A stretch of 64,000 nucleotides of DNA, from NCBI GenBank assembly GCA_042140185.1, contig CP159477.1, positions 1,612,001 through 1,676,000 on the forward strand, written 5' to 3'. Position 1 is the stretch's first letter, and every line of letters begins with the position of its first letter. A model generated the notes under the pieces. The model was not told where the DNA came from. It searched no databases and saw only the letters and a program-made list of their open reading frames with translations. This DNA is from JANSXG01 sp024743075 (GTDB taxonomy: Bacteria > Planctomycetota > Phycisphaerae > Phycisphaerales > UBA1924). The position numbers and the translations under genes are program-made. Shown here one piece after another: positions 17,635 through 27,996 of this stretch.

Positions 17635-20600
17635 ATGAAACACGTTTGGACCCCGGCCGCGCTTATCGCGGCATCGGTTCTCAGCGCGACCGCGACGGCT
17701 GGTCTCGCGTCAGAGATCCGTCCCGACGCGACGCTTCTGCAGTTCCCCGACGTTTCAAAGACGCACATCGTGTTCGCCTACGCGAACGACCTGTGGCTCG
17801 TTCCCCGCGAGGGCGGCACAGCCCGGAAAGTCGCGTCGCCCCCTGGCGCCGAGGTGTTCCCCCGCTTCAGCCCCGACGGCAACACGCTCGCGTTCATGGG
17901 CAACTACGAGGGCGGACGGGATCTCTATCTGATCAAGCTCGACGGCGGAAACCCCGCCGAGACCGCGCAGCGCCTGACCTATCACCCGGCGGGCGAGATG
18001 CTCTCGGAGTGGACTCCGGACGGCGAGTCGCTGGTCTTCTCTTCGAGCGGCATGACCGGCATGACCCGTGCGCCGCAGATGTTCACCGTGTCCGCCGACG
18101 GCGGGGCGCCCGAGCGGATCCCCGTCCCCTACGGCTCGGCCGGCACGATCAGCCCGGACGGCAAGTGGCTCGCGTACACACCCCAGAACCGCGACATGCG
18201 GACATGGAAGCGGTATCGCGGCGGCATGGCGTCGGACATCTGGCTGCTCAACCTTGAGACCTACGAGTCGGTCCGGATGACCGACTTCGACGGCACCGAC
18301 ACCCAGCCGATGTGGTCGCCCGATGGCAAGAGCGTCTACTACCTGTCCGACGCTGGCCCTGAGCACCGCCTGAACATCTGGAAGTACGACATCGCCAGCG
18401 GGCAACGCTCGCAGGTCACGAATTCAACCGAGTACGACATCAAGTTCCCTTCGATGGGGCCCGGCCCGCGTGGTCGCGGCGAGATCGTCTACCAGCTCGG
18501 CTCAGATCTGGTGCTGCTCGACCTGTCAAACAACCGCACGAAGACCGTCGAGGTCACGATCCCTGGCGATCGGCCCACGCTGCGCCCGCGCTTGATCGAC
18601 TTCTCGAACTACATGGCAGGCGGATCGGTCTCCGCAACCGGCAAGCAGGTCGTCGTCGAAGCACGCGGCGATATCTGGACCCTTCCCGCCGAAGCCGAGA
18701 AGGGCATCGCCCGGAACCTGACCCGCACGAGCGGCATCGCCGAGCGCAACCCGATCTGGTCGCCGGACGGGCGCTGGATCGCCTACGTGTCGGACGAAAC
18801 AGACGAATACGAGGTCTACATCACGCAGTCGGACGGCAAAGGTGAAACGCGACAGCTGACTTCCGGCGGCTCGAATTGGCGCTATCTCGATTCCTTCTCG
18901 CCGGATTCGAAGCACATTGTCTTCACCGACAACTCCGGCGCGGCGTACCTGCTGGATGTGGACACCGGTGAGCACCGGGAGATGTTCAAGGACGAGTGGG
19001 CCAACACGCCATCGATCTCCTTCTCGCACGACGGCAAGTGGATCGCGACCGCGCTCGCACTCGACTCCGGCGCCAACGCGGTCTTTCTGTACGACATCGA
19101 CAACGACGCGTTGCATCAGGTGACCGAAGGCTTCTTCAGCGCTGTGAGCCCCGCGTTCGATCGCAAGGGCGAGTTCCTGTATTTCGTGTCGGCGATGAAC
19201 TTCGCCCCTGAGTACTCCACGATCGACTCCACCTTTATCTACCCCGACAGTCACCGAATCCTCGCCGTGCCGCTGAACTCTGAAGTCGAGAACCCCATGC
19301 TCATGGAACTCGACGAGGAGACCTGGGAGGAAGAAGCCGAGGAGTCCGACGAAGACGGCGAAGCGAACGTTGACGAGGCCGCCGAAGACGCCGCGGCTGA
19401 CGACGAGTCGGGGAGCGAGGAGCCCGACAGCAACTGGGACACCGAGCACCCACTGTTCGGCAAGTGGAGCGGGACGATGACGGGCTTCGCGGCGATCGGT
19501 ATGCCCGAAGACACCATCCCGCTCGGTCTGACCTTCCTGATCGACAAGGACGGGAACATCACCGGCACCGCCGAGGTCATGGGCGAGAGCGATAGTTTCG
19601 ACGGCGAGTTGCGGTTCAACGCGTCGACCGGCGAGTTCTACTCGAAGTCCACTGAGCAGGGAATGACGTCAATTCTCAAGGGCACGGTGAACGGCGACAC
19701 GCTTTCCGGTACTTGGGAGCTCGTTGAAATGGGCGTCTCAGGAACCTGGTCGGTGACGCGAACCACGCGCGAACTGTCCGACGATGAACTCGGCAGCGCC
19801 GGTGCCGACGACTCGGCGGACGAACCGGTTGTCATCGACCTCGAGGGCTTCGAGTCCCGCGCGATGATGCTCCCGGTCCCGCCCGGCGTGTACGGCGGCC
19901 TTTCGGTCAACGATCGCAACCAGCTGCTGTTCATGTCGATGGGCGAGCAGGTGCCCGCTATCAAATTGTTCGACATCTCAGAAGATTCCCCGAGCGTGAA
20001 GAACGTGGTGTCGGGTGTCGGCGGGTATTCGATGTCCGGCGACGGCAAGAAGCTCGCGGTGCTGAGCCAGACCGGCCCAGCCGTGGTCAGCGCCGCGCAG
20101 GGCAATCGCTTTCGAAGCCCGTACCGACGAACTCGATGAAGGCCAAGGTCGATCCGCGTGAGGAATGGGAGCAATTGCTCCGCGACGCTTGGCGCATCCA
20201 GCGGACCTTCTTCTACGATCCGGGCCTGCACGGCGTGGATTGGCAAGGCGTCTACGATCGCTACGCAGCCATGCTTCCCGACTGCACCACCCGCGAGGAT
20301 GTCAGTTTCCTGATCCGGGAGATGATCTCAGAGCTCAACGTCGGCCACGCCTACTACTGGGGCGGCGACGGCGAGTCGCAGCCGATGATGAACGTCGGGC
20401 TGCTCGGCGCTGACTTCGCCGTCGATACCGACGGAGAGGGCAACGAGGCGTATCGCGTCACGCGCATCTACGAAGGTGCGGCGTGGGACGCCGACGCGCG
20501 TGGTCCGCTGAGCCAGCCCGGAGTCGATGTCTCCGTTGGTGACTACGTACTCGCGATCAACGGCATGGAGATCGACACCGACAAGGACATTTACGCGTCG

Positions 20601-21416
20601 CTCATTGATACCGCGGGAAAGACCACGGTCCTGACGGTGAGCGATCAGCCCTCTTGGGGTTCGGAGAACCAGCGTGAGATCGTGCTCAAGCCGATGTCCT
20701 CGGACACGGACCTGAGGTATCGCGACTGGATCGAAACGAACCGTCGCTACGTCGATGAGGTGACCAACGGCAAGGTGGGCTACATCTATGTGCCCAACAC
20801 CGGCGTCGACGGCCAGAACGACCTGTTCCGCCAGTTCTACGGCCAGATCGACAAAGAGGGCCTGATCATTGACGAGCGCTGGAACGGCGGCGGTCAGATC
20901 CCGACGCGTTTCATCGAGCTTCTCAACCGCCCGCGGACCAACTACTGGGCGCGCCGACACGGCAAGGACTGGCCTTGGCCGTACGATTCGCATCAGGGTG
21001 CGCAGGTCATGCTGATCAACGGCCTCGCCGGTTCCGGCGGCGACATGTTCCCCTGGCTGTTCCGCGAGAACGGCCTCGGCAAGCTCGTCGGCACCCGGAC
21101 TTGGGGCGGCCTCGTCGGAATCTCCGGCAACCCCTCGCTGATCGACGGCGGCTATACCGCGGTCCCAACCTTCGGCTTCTACGAGAAGGACGGCACCTGG
21201 GGTATCGAGGGCCACGGCGTTGACCCGGACATCCAGGTCATCGACGATCCGGCGCTCATGATCGACGACGGCGACCCGTCGACCGTCGAGGACCCGCAGC
21301 TCGACGCCGCCATCCAGGTGGTGCTCGAAGAGATCAAGGCGAACCCATACCGCGCACCGAAGCGTCCGACTGGTCCGGACCGAAGTGGCATGGGCATCCC
21401 CGAGTCGGATCGCTGA
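17635..21416 (+). CDS. Tricorn-like S41 protease, copy 2 (frame interrupted near 20111)
   Basis: ATG at 17635 (GAGG six bases upstream) with signal peptide LIAASVLSATATAGLAS. The first frame ends at 20139; a second, from about 20112, continues with SKPVPTNSMKAKVDPREEW. One base restored in the TTT at 20110-20112 joins them into 1260 residues. Order: two PD40 propellers, acidic linker, inserted beta-rich domain (DNA about 19450-19765), PDZ, and S41 protease with His in NVGHAYYW (Gly where copy 1 has the preceding Ser), nucleophile Ser in LAGSGGDMFPWLF and Glu in IEGHGVDPD. It follows copy 1 on the same strand and a bidirectional terminator follows. Paralogues with distinct active-site details. 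Confidence 0.88.
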
Positions 21417-21440
21417 TCCGAACCCGCTGACTCGAAGTAG

Positions 21441-21468
21441 AAAGGGCGTCCCGATCGGGACGCCCTTT
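21441..21468. terminator. Bidirectional intrinsic terminator
   Basis: Perfect twelve-base stem AAAGGGCGTCCC/GGGACGCCCTTT with GATC loop. T-runs flank it on both strands. It separates the convergent tricorn copy 2 and M42 peptidase genes. Confidence 0.93.
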
Positions 21469-21497
21469 TCGATGCAAGCACTGTTTACTGAAGCGGT

Positions 21498-22610
21498 CTA
21501 CTTCACGGTCGGGATGTACGCCGCGAGCAGATCGCGTGCCGCCGCGAGATCACGTTGATCGATCATCTCGGTCACGGTGTGGATGTACCGCGTGCCGCAG
21601 ACGAGACCGGCGGCGCGGGCGCCGCTCATGGCCTGCTGCAATGCCGCGCCGTCTTGGCCGCCTCGGGCGAGGATCGTTCGCTGGTACTTGATGCGATTCT
21701 TCTTGGCCAGCGCCTCGAGTTCGTCGATCATCTCGTGGTCACTGATGAACGAGCCGTCCATCACGTGCAGACCGACGCCGTCTCCTTGCTTCGTGACGCT
21801 TTCTTCCTTGGGAACGCCGGGCGTATCGCAGGACAGCGAGACGTCGAGGCCGATGCCGAAGTCAGGTTGGACCGAGTTCGCCGCGACCTTCGCACCACGC
21901 AGGCCGACCTCCTCCTGCACCGTGAACGCCACGAAGAGGTCGCACGCGTGCGGCTTGCCGGACTCGTGGATCGCCCGCACCGCTTCGATCGCGACCCAAC
22001 AGGCGAAGCGATTGTCGAGGGCCTTGGAGACCACCTTCTCACCCATGACTTCCATCGGCTCGTCGAGGACCACCATGTCACCGACGCGAACCGTGCTCTT
22101 GACCTTCGAGGCGGTCATGCCGAGGTCGACGAAGAACTCCTTGACCTCCGGCACCTTGGTCCGTTCGTCGGCGGACGAGATGTGGATCGGTCGCCCGCCC
22201 GGATTCATGACGCCTTTGAAGTCACCCTTCTGGGTGCAGACGAGCACGCGCCGGCTGAACAGGTTGCGCGTATCGAAGCCACCGGCGGGGTTCAGGCGGA
22301 TGAAGCCGTTGTCGTCGATGTGCGAGACATAGAAACCGATCTCGTCCATGTGGCTGGCGAGCATGAGCCGGGTCGCGTCCGTCTCGGCCTTCTCGGCATC
22401 GACCACCTGCAGGGTTTTCTTGCCCTTGCTAGTGCCCTGCTTTCGAGGCAGTCGACGGCAGATCAGGTTGCCGAGGGAATCCACCCAGGCCTCGTCGAAG
22501 AGTTCTTCGACTTCGGAGATGATCAGCTCGCGCACTCGATCCTCTCGCCCCGGGATACCAGGGGTCTCACAGAGTCGTTTGAGCAGGTCCAGGTTCAGTT
22601 TCTCGGCCAC
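21498..22610 (-). CDS. M42 family metallo-aminopeptidase
   Basis: 370 residues from a GTG at 22610 (GGAG seven bases upstream). The long upstream extension of the frame overlaps ygfZ on the other strand and is a shadow. M42 (glutamyl aminopeptidase / TET-type) metal-site motifs appear in order: ASHMDEIGF, KALDNRFACW, VQEEVGLRGA, IGLDVSLSCD and a late His in GTRYIHTVTEM. Family enzymes are cytoplasmic di-metal aminopeptidases forming tetrahedral 12-mers that trim peptides, often downstream of larger proteases. It sits next to two tricorn proteases, so a joint role in peptide turnover is plausible, although transcription is convergent. Confidence 0.93.
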   Translation of the reverse strand: MAEKLNLDLLKRLCETPGIPGREDRVRELIISEVEELFDEAWVDSLGNLICRRLPRKQGTSKGKKTLQVVDAEKAETDATRLMLASHMDEIGFYVSHIDDNGFIRLNPAGGFDTRNLFSRRVLVCTQKGDFKGVMNPGGRPIHISSADERTKVPEVKEFFVDLGMTASKVKSTVRVGDMVVLDEPMEVMGEKVVSKALDNRFACWVAIEAVRAIHESGKPHACDLFVAFTVQEEVGLRGAKVAANSVQPDFGIGLDVSLSCDTPGVPKEESVTKQGDGVGLHVMDGSFISDHEMIDELEALAKKNRIKYQRTILARGGQDGAALQQAMSGARAAGLVCGTRYIHTVTEMIDQRDLAAARDLLAAYIPTVK

Positions 22611-22713
22611 GAACAGTCTCCTTCGATTTCCGCGCGTCCCAAGCGGACGCGTCGGCGGATGCTGGATAGGATCGGGCCCGAACCAATCGCCGGAGGCCCG
22701 CAGAACCCGCATC

Positions 22714-23967
22714 ATGGCACACCTCAGCCCGCTCAACAATCGACACGACGACGCCGGGGCCTCCTTCCTCGAATTCGGCTCCCCGGACTCGCAGCTGCCC
22801 GCCGCCCGTGTCGTACAGACATTCGGCGAGATCGAGGCGGAATACGCGGCGATCCGCAAAGGGGTCGCGTTGCTGGATTTCCCGCATCGCGCGGTCGTCC
22901 GCGTGACGGGCTCCGACCGGATCGATTTCCTCAATCGCATGCTCACGCAGGAACTCCGCCCCGGCGGCTCGCCATTGCCACCGGGTTCGGTCGTCTCGTC
23001 CTTCTGGCTCAACCGCAAGGGCAGGATCGACGCCGATCTTCGCGTCATCGAACTCGGAGACGATGAGTCGGCGCCGGCTGGCATGTACCTTGAGACCGAT
23101 GTCCTCGCCGCCCCGAACCTCGTGAAGACGCTCGAGGCGTTCGTGTTCAGCGAGGACATCGCCTTTGAGGACATGTCAGAGTCCACCCACCGGCTCGGCC
23201 TGCACGGACCCGCGGCGGCCAGGCTCCTCGCCGACCACTCCACGGCAATCCGCTCCGATCTGCCGGCGATCGGGGACATCCGCGACGGCCAGGCGACCGC
23301 GATCAATGTAGCCGGCAAACGCGTGGTCGCGTTCCGGTCGGACACCACCGGCGAGATCGGCATCGAACTGACCGTCGCTTCAGACGATCTGATCCCTGTC
23401 TTCGATGAGCTCGCCCAGTACGCCCGGACCGACCACGGCCACCACAACGACCCTGCCACCGACACCTACCGGCTGCGCCACGCCGGCTGGCACGCATTCA
23501 ACATCGCGCGCATCGAAGCCGGCACGCCTCTGTTCCAGATCGATTTCGGATCGACCAATCTCCCTCACGAGTCCTCGCTGCTCGATAGCCGCGTGAACTT
23601 CAAGAAGGGCTGCTACCTCGGCCAGGAAGTCGTCGCGCGAATGCAGTCGCTCGGGCACCCGAAGCAGCTCCTCCGCTGCGTCCGGATCAAACAGGCTGAC
23701 GCGCCGGACGACGAGCGGCACCAGCCGGTCACCGGCTGCGCGATCGTCGCGATTTCGGGCGCTGAGTCCGCACCCGCAGAGGACACCAAACCGATCGGCG
23801 GCGTCACCTCGTCCTGCCGTTCGCCCATGCTCGGCGACGACGTCCTGTGCTTCGCCATGGTCAAATGGGGACACCATGCGCCCGGCGGCGCGGTTCTCGT
23901 GCAGACCCCAACCGGATGGGTCCCCGGCAGCGTGCAGGACGGTCTCGCCGCGTGGTCGCGACGCTGA
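22714..23967 (+). CDS. ygfZ: YgfZ/GcvT-family folate-binding protein
   Basis: 417 residues. The diagnostic YgfZ signature is present as KKGCYLGQEVVARMQ, with GcvT-like folds on both sides (DFLNRMLTQEL, ELTVASDDLIPVF and LRHAGWHAFNIARIEAGTP). YgfZ proteins are tetrahydrofolate-dependent factors that help maintain certain Fe-S enzymes. The ATG at 22714 is chosen because homology starts soon after; its GGAGG lies rather far upstream. It is divergent from the M42 peptidase with a 103-base gap that must hold both promoters. Confidence 0.9.
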   Translation: MAHLSPLNNRHDDAGASFLEFGSPDSQLPAARVVQTFGEIEAEYAAIRKGVALLDFPHRAVVRVTGSDRIDFLNRMLTQELRPGGSPLPPGSVVSSFWLNRKGRIDADLRVIELGDDESAPAGMYLETDVLAAPNLVKTLEAFVFSEDIAFEDMSESTHRLGLHGPAAARLLADHSTAIRSDLPAIGDIRDGQATAINVAGKRVVAFRSDTTGEIGIELTVASDDLIPVFDELAQYARTDHGHHNDPATDTYRLRHAGWHAFNIARIEAGTPLFQIDFGSTNLPHESSLLDSRVNFKKGCYLGQEVVARMQSLGHPKQLLRCVRIKQADAPDDERHQPVTGCAIVAISGAESAPAEDTKPIGGVTSSCRSPMLGDDVLCFAMVKWGHHAPGGAVLVQTPTGWVPGSVQDGLAAWSRR

Positions 23968-23982
23968 CGCGCCGCGGCCTGC

Positions 23983-25089
23983 TCAGTGCTTCTCGAAGAA
24001 CCCTGGCTGCTCAAGCGGGAGCAGTCGGGACTCCCGCATCAGGAACGACCGTGGCGATGACGCCCGGTAAACCGTCCACACCTCCGTCGATGCTGCCGTC
24101 GCGCCCGGCTCCAGATCGACGACCGGCCCGTACAACTCGGCCTCGAACAGCCCCAGCCCCGGGTTCAGGTAGATCGCGACGGGTCCCTCACCGAGCGCGC
24201 GCAGTTCGCTCCGCTGCTCGACGGTCAGCGGCGTCTTGAGAGAGCGGTGCATCCAGAACCCTTCCGTCTGCAGCCACTCCGGGTTCGGAACCCAAACCGC
24301 GATCTCCGCTGGACCGTCGGTGTAGACCTTGATGCCGCCATCGAAGGTGGCTTTTCGCAGGTCCACGATCGCCCACCCTTGATCGTCGGTCGGGCCGAGA
24401 ATGCTGCTCAGAAGCTCGACGGCGCCTTCGTCGCTCGAATAAAGCTGCGCGACCTTGCCGTCATCGCGCATCCGGAGCGCGATCCGTGCGTCGGGACGGA
24501 CCGCGGTATTGATCCAGGTTGCCCGTCGAAGCGTTTCGTCCGAGGTGTTGGTGAGCTGGAACTCGATGCTCGCGCTGTGGGGGCTTGAGAGCCCGATCGA
24601 TTTTTCCTCTCGGAGGCCCTCGCGAGAAACCGGGTTCTCCGCGACGACGCCCAGCGGCGTTCGTCCGACGATGCGAGATGGCCCGGCGTCGATCGATGGG
24701 TCCGGTGGCCAGTCCTGCGATTCACCCGACTCGCTCCGCCACCCGTGCTCACCCCGCTGTGGAGCGATCCAGGAATATCCGCCGCCGAAGAATGTGTACG
24801 ACCCGTCGGATGCGGGCTCGCGGTCGAGCTCAATGGTGTGAAGTAGGTTCGGACCGTTGTGGACCCCGAAGAAAGTCACGCGATCGAGGTCCGGGCTGTA
24901 CTCAATCGCCAGTTGGCCGCGGCGCATCCGAATCGCGTCAGGGCGTGTCTTGGCTTCGCCTAGCCCCGGCGAACTGGGGTTCGACGGGAGCAGGTACACA
25001 TCGGTGTCCACCGCGCTGCAGCCGGGCAGCGCCGCGGCGCCGAGCGTCAGGCCGAGGGCAACACTCGCGAATCCGAAACTCAATCGCAC
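23983..25089 (-). CDS. Lipoprotein with beta-sandwich-like fold, function unknown
   Basis: 368 residues from a GTG at 25089 with GGAAAGG upstream. The signal peptide ends in a lipobox (AALPGCSA). The mature part is strand-rich: LAIEYSPDLDRVTFFG, SYTFFGGGYSWIAPQ, IEFQLTNTSDETLRRATWIN and a final EVWTVYRASS. This resembles the sugar-epimerase-like beta-sandwich proteins called DUF4380, but only weakly by eye. It is convergent with ygfZ, 15 bases away. No catalytic residues can be assigned. Confidence 0.65.
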   Translation of the reverse strand: MRLSFGFASVALGLTLGAAALPGCSAVDTDVYLLPSNPSSPGLGEAKTRPDAIRMRRGQLAIEYSPDLDRVTFFGVHNGPNLLHTIELDREPASDGSYTFFGGGYSWIAPQRGEHGWRSESGESQDWPPDPSIDAGPSRIVGRTPLGVVAENPVSREGLREEKSIGLSSPHSASIEFQLTNTSDETLRRATWINTAVRPDARIALRMRDDGKVAQLYSSDEGAVELLSSILGPTDDQGWAIVDLRKATFDGGIKVYTDGPAEIAVWVPNPEWLQTEGFWMHRSLKTPLTVEQRSELRALGEGPVAIYLNPGLGLFEAELYGPVVDLEPGATAASTEVWTVYRASSPRSFLMRESRLLPLEQPGFFEKH

Positions 25090-25238
25090 AGCCGCACCTT
25101 TCCTTCTTCGCCCCGATCAACCCGGGACTCGGACCATCTCCAGTCTATGCCAATCGGCGGGATCGACCCCGTCCCTGCAGGCGAGGTGCGCACCGAGTCG
25201 CGGTTCCCACCCCGCGCCCAAGCCGGTAGGATGGTCGC

Positions 25239-26108
25239 ATGATCCAGCCGACCGACGACACCGCCGCCCCGCAGCCCGCCCTGCTCGACGTCAAGGACCT
25301 GAAGACCCACTTCCCCGTCCGATCCGGGCTTCTTCAGCGGACCACGGGGTATGTGAAGGCCGTTGACGGCGTGTCCTTCCATGTGAAGCGTGGTGAGACG
25401 CTCGGCTTGGTCGGCGAATCCGGCTGCGGGAAGACCACCGTTGGCCGCACCCTGCTCCGGCTGATCCCCGCGACCGGCGGTTCGGTCCGGTTCAACAATG
25501 TTGACGTGTTCCACGCGAGCGGAAAATCGCTCAAGAGCCTCCGCCAGCAGATGCAGATCATCTTTCAGGATCCGGCCGGCTCTCTGAACCCCCGCATGCG
25601 CATCGCATCGATCGTGGGCGAACCGCTGAAGGTGCACGGCCTGGTCACCGACCGCGATGAGCTCCGTCACCGCGTCGAGGAACTGCTCGAAAAGTCAGGG
25701 ATGCCCAAGCTCGCCGCGGACCGGTACCCGCACGAGTTCTCAGGCGGCCAGCGTCAGCGCATCGGCATCGCCCGTGCGCTCGCGCTCGAACCGAAATTCA
25801 TCGTCTGCGACGAGCCGACCTCGGCACTCGACGTGTCGATCCAGTCGCAGATCCTCAACCTGCTCGCAGACCTGCGCGACGAACTCGGGCTCAGCTACCT
25901 GTTCATCAGCCACGACATGGCGGTGATCCAGCACATCTGCGACCGCGTCGCGGTGATGTACAAGGGCAAGATTGTTGAGGCGGGCACGCGCGAAGAGGTC
26001 ATCGAGAACCCGCAACACAAGTACACGCAAGCCTTGCTATCGGCCGTGCCAGAGGCCGATCCAAACCGTGACAAGACGCGGATTGTGTTCGAGGGAATGG
26101 CGACCTGA
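25239..26108 (+). CDS. OppF/DppF-type peptide ABC transporter ATPase
   Basis: 289 residues. Complete ABC ATPase motifs: Walker A GESGCGKTTVG, Q-loop IFQDPAGSLNPRM, signature FSGGQRQRIGIARAL, Walker B FIVCDEPTSALD and switch His in LFISHDMAVIQH. DPAGSLNPRM and ALLSAVPEADP are typical of the OppF/DppF subunit. The protein ends about where other OppF proteins enter the Cys-containing oligopeptide-binding extension (PxxCxFxxRCP), so that tail is missing. No permease, OppD or binding protein is adjacent; it is an orphan here and must work with subunits encoded elsewhere. Two tricorns and an M42 peptidase nearby give a loose peptide-use theme. Confidence 0.9.
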   Translation: MIQPTDDTAAPQPALLDVKDLKTHFPVRSGLLQRTTGYVKAVDGVSFHVKRGETLGLVGESGCGKTTVGRTLLRLIPATGGSVRFNNVDVFHASGKSLKSLRQQMQIIFQDPAGSLNPRMRIASIVGEPLKVHGLVTDRDELRHRVEELLEKSGMPKLAADRYPHEFSGGQRQRIGIARALALEPKFIVCDEPTSALDVSIQSQILNLLADLRDELGLSYLFISHDMAVIQHICDRVAVMYKGKIVEAGTREEVIENPQHKYTQALLSAVPEADPNRDKTRIVFEGMAT

Positions 26109-26127
26109 TCGATCCGTCGCTCGCCGA

Positions 26128-27987
26128 TCAACCGAACCAGCGGTCGCCCCACATCGCGATGTTCATCATCGGCCACGACAGGTGCCAGAAGCGCTTGGGG
26201 TCCGAGCAGACCGAGGCGATTCCAGCCTCGGTGAACACCTCACGCGCGAATGCGCTCGAGCGCAGACGTTCGGTCTGATCGCTGACCCAATCCTGAAACG
26301 GCAGCGGAAAACTCGCCTTCTCCCGGGCAATGACTTCCTCGGGCAGCGTCGCGCGGAACGACTCACGGAGCACCCGCTTCGTTTCGATCCGATCGCCGTC
26401 CATCCGGAACTTCAGGTCCATCGGAAGCGACTCGGCAAGCCGGGTTACAACCGAATCCGCGAATGGTGTCCGTCCCTCGACGCTCGCGAGCATGGTCGAG
26501 GTATCGAGACGCTGGAGCAGCCCGGTGAGGTTTAAACGGCGCTGCAGACGCAGGTGCGCCTTCAGTCCGTACCCCCCCGCTTCCGTCGCGGCGTCGGTCA
26601 TTTCCTGCTCGTACACGCCGTAGAGCCCGGCGTCATGCTGGAGCGCCGACCACAGTTCATCATGCAGCAAAGCGGACTTCATCGCCGGCGGCACCCAGGC
26701 GTTCGATTCGAGTTCAAAACGGCCGCCCTGCGAAGGTGATCCACCGGATGCACCGGCGATGTGATTCTGAGCGTTCTGCATCGGCAGGACGTAGCCGCCG
26801 AGCAACTCGTCTGCGCCCTCCCCCGAAAGCGTGACCACGCAGCCGTCAGCGCGAAGACGCTCGGCGACGGTGTAGATCGCCACCTCGTTGGGCGTACTCA
26901 GCGGCATGCCGAGACGCTCCACCATGTCCGGCCAGCGTTCGCGGAACATTTTGCGATCCACGACCGCACGATCGTGTCTTGTGCCGAGCCATTGCGCGGT
27001 CCTCTCAGCGAAGTCCAGATCGCCCTCGGGCTCGTCACCGGTCCGTGTCGCCCCGGCGCAGTAAGTCCGCAGGTCCCGAGCGCCTTCCCGTGCCACACCG
27101 GCGATCACGGTGCTGTCGATGCCGCCGGAGAGAAGCGAGCAAAGCGGAACATCTGATCGCAGGTGCCGGCGTACCGATTCCGTCAACGCCGTCGCGAACC
27201 ACTGCGACCCAACCTCCATGCTGATCGGCTCCGTGATCTCCTCCGGCCCCGACCAGTAGCGGTGCAACTGCACAGACGCCCGTTCCGCCCGAAGGTCGAT
27301 CTCGGCGTACTCGCCGGGGCGGAGCGAGTAGACGCCGTCGAAGAGCGTCGTGTTGCCGATGACGCTTCGGATCGTGGTCAGGTACGCGCTGATCATCGAC
27401 AGATTCGCCCGCACGCCGACGCTCGGCAGTCCGAGGATCGGCGCGACCTCCGACGCAAACGCGATCTCTTCGAGCCCGTTCGGGTTCTCACCGATCGCGA
27501 AGTACAGCGGCTTGATGCCCAGCGGGTCCCGGGCCAGAAGCAGCTTGTGGTGTTCGCGGTCGTAGAGCGCGATCGCAAACATGCCCCGGAACTGCGAGAG
27601 GGCCTTCACCCCGAAGTTCGCCAGACTCAGCAGGACGGTCTCCGTATCGCAGTGCGTGTGCGTCGGCACGCCCGCATCGGACAGCGCCTTGCGCATCTCC
27701 GCATCGTTGTAGAGTTCGCCGTTGTAAGCCAGCACAAACCGTTCGCGTCCGTCCGACGCCTCCCCCCAAACCATCGGCTGATGCCCCTGCGGCCCGGGAT
27801 CGATGACCGACAGCCGCCGGTGCGCGATCGCGACGCTCGGCGTCTCCGAACCGCAGCGCCCTCCCCTCCACAACCCTGCATCGTCCGGACCGCGATGCGT
27901 GAGCAAGTCGCGCAGACGCTCGAGCTCACCATCCGGAATCGTGAGCCGCGCGTTGGACATCGTTGCAACACCGAACAAGCCGCACAT
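26128..27987 (-). CDS. asnB: Asparagine synthetase (glutamine-hydrolysing)
   Basis: 619 residues. The N-terminal class II glutaminase begins with the catalytic Cys (MCGLFGV) and carries THRGPDDAG, AYNGELYND and CDTETVL. The C-terminal ATP-pyrophosphatase synthetase domain has the PP-loop LLSGGIDSTVIAG and LSGEGADELLGGY. It converts aspartate, glutamine and ATP to asparagine and glutamate in the cytoplasm. The length is typical for the larger bacterial AsnB. A small conserved-looking gene ends nine bases upstream on the same strand, so the two form an operon. Related enzymes that modify peptides or lipids cannot be excluded. Confidence 0.92.
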   Translation of the reverse strand: MCGLFGVATMSNARLTIPDGELERLRDLLTHRGPDDAGLWRGGRCGSETPSVAIAHRRLSVIDPGPQGHQPMVWGEASDGRERFVLAYNGELYNDAEMRKALSDAGVPTHTHCDTETVLLSLANFGVKALSQFRGMFAIALYDREHHKLLLARDPLGIKPLYFAIGENPNGLEEIAFASEVAPILGLPSVGVRANLSMISAYLTTIRSVIGNTTLFDGVYSLRPGEYAEIDLRAERASVQLHRYWSGPEEITEPISMEVGSQWFATALTESVRRHLRSDVPLCSLLSGGIDSTVIAGVAREGARDLRTYCAGATRTGDEPEGDLDFAERTAQWLGTRHDRAVVDRKMFRERWPDMVERLGMPLSTPNEVAIYTVAERLRADGCVVTLSGEGADELLGGYVLPMQNAQNHIAGASGGSPSQGGRFELESNAWVPPAMKSALLHDELWSALQHDAGLYGVYEQEMTDAATEAGGYGLKAHLRLQRRLNLTGLLQRLDTSTMLASVEGRTPFADSVVTRLAESLPMDLKFRMDGDRIETKRVLRESFRATLPEEVIAREKASFPLPFQDWVSDQTERLRSSAFAREVFTEAGIASVCSDPKRFWHLSWPMMNIAMWGDRWFG

Positions 27988-27996
27988 GCGCGAAGA

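Noticed and set aside
22611..23465. N-terminal extension of the M42 peptidase frame
   Set aside because: Ser/Arg-rich shadow of ygfZ on the opposite strand; the GTG at 22610 has a good ribosome site.
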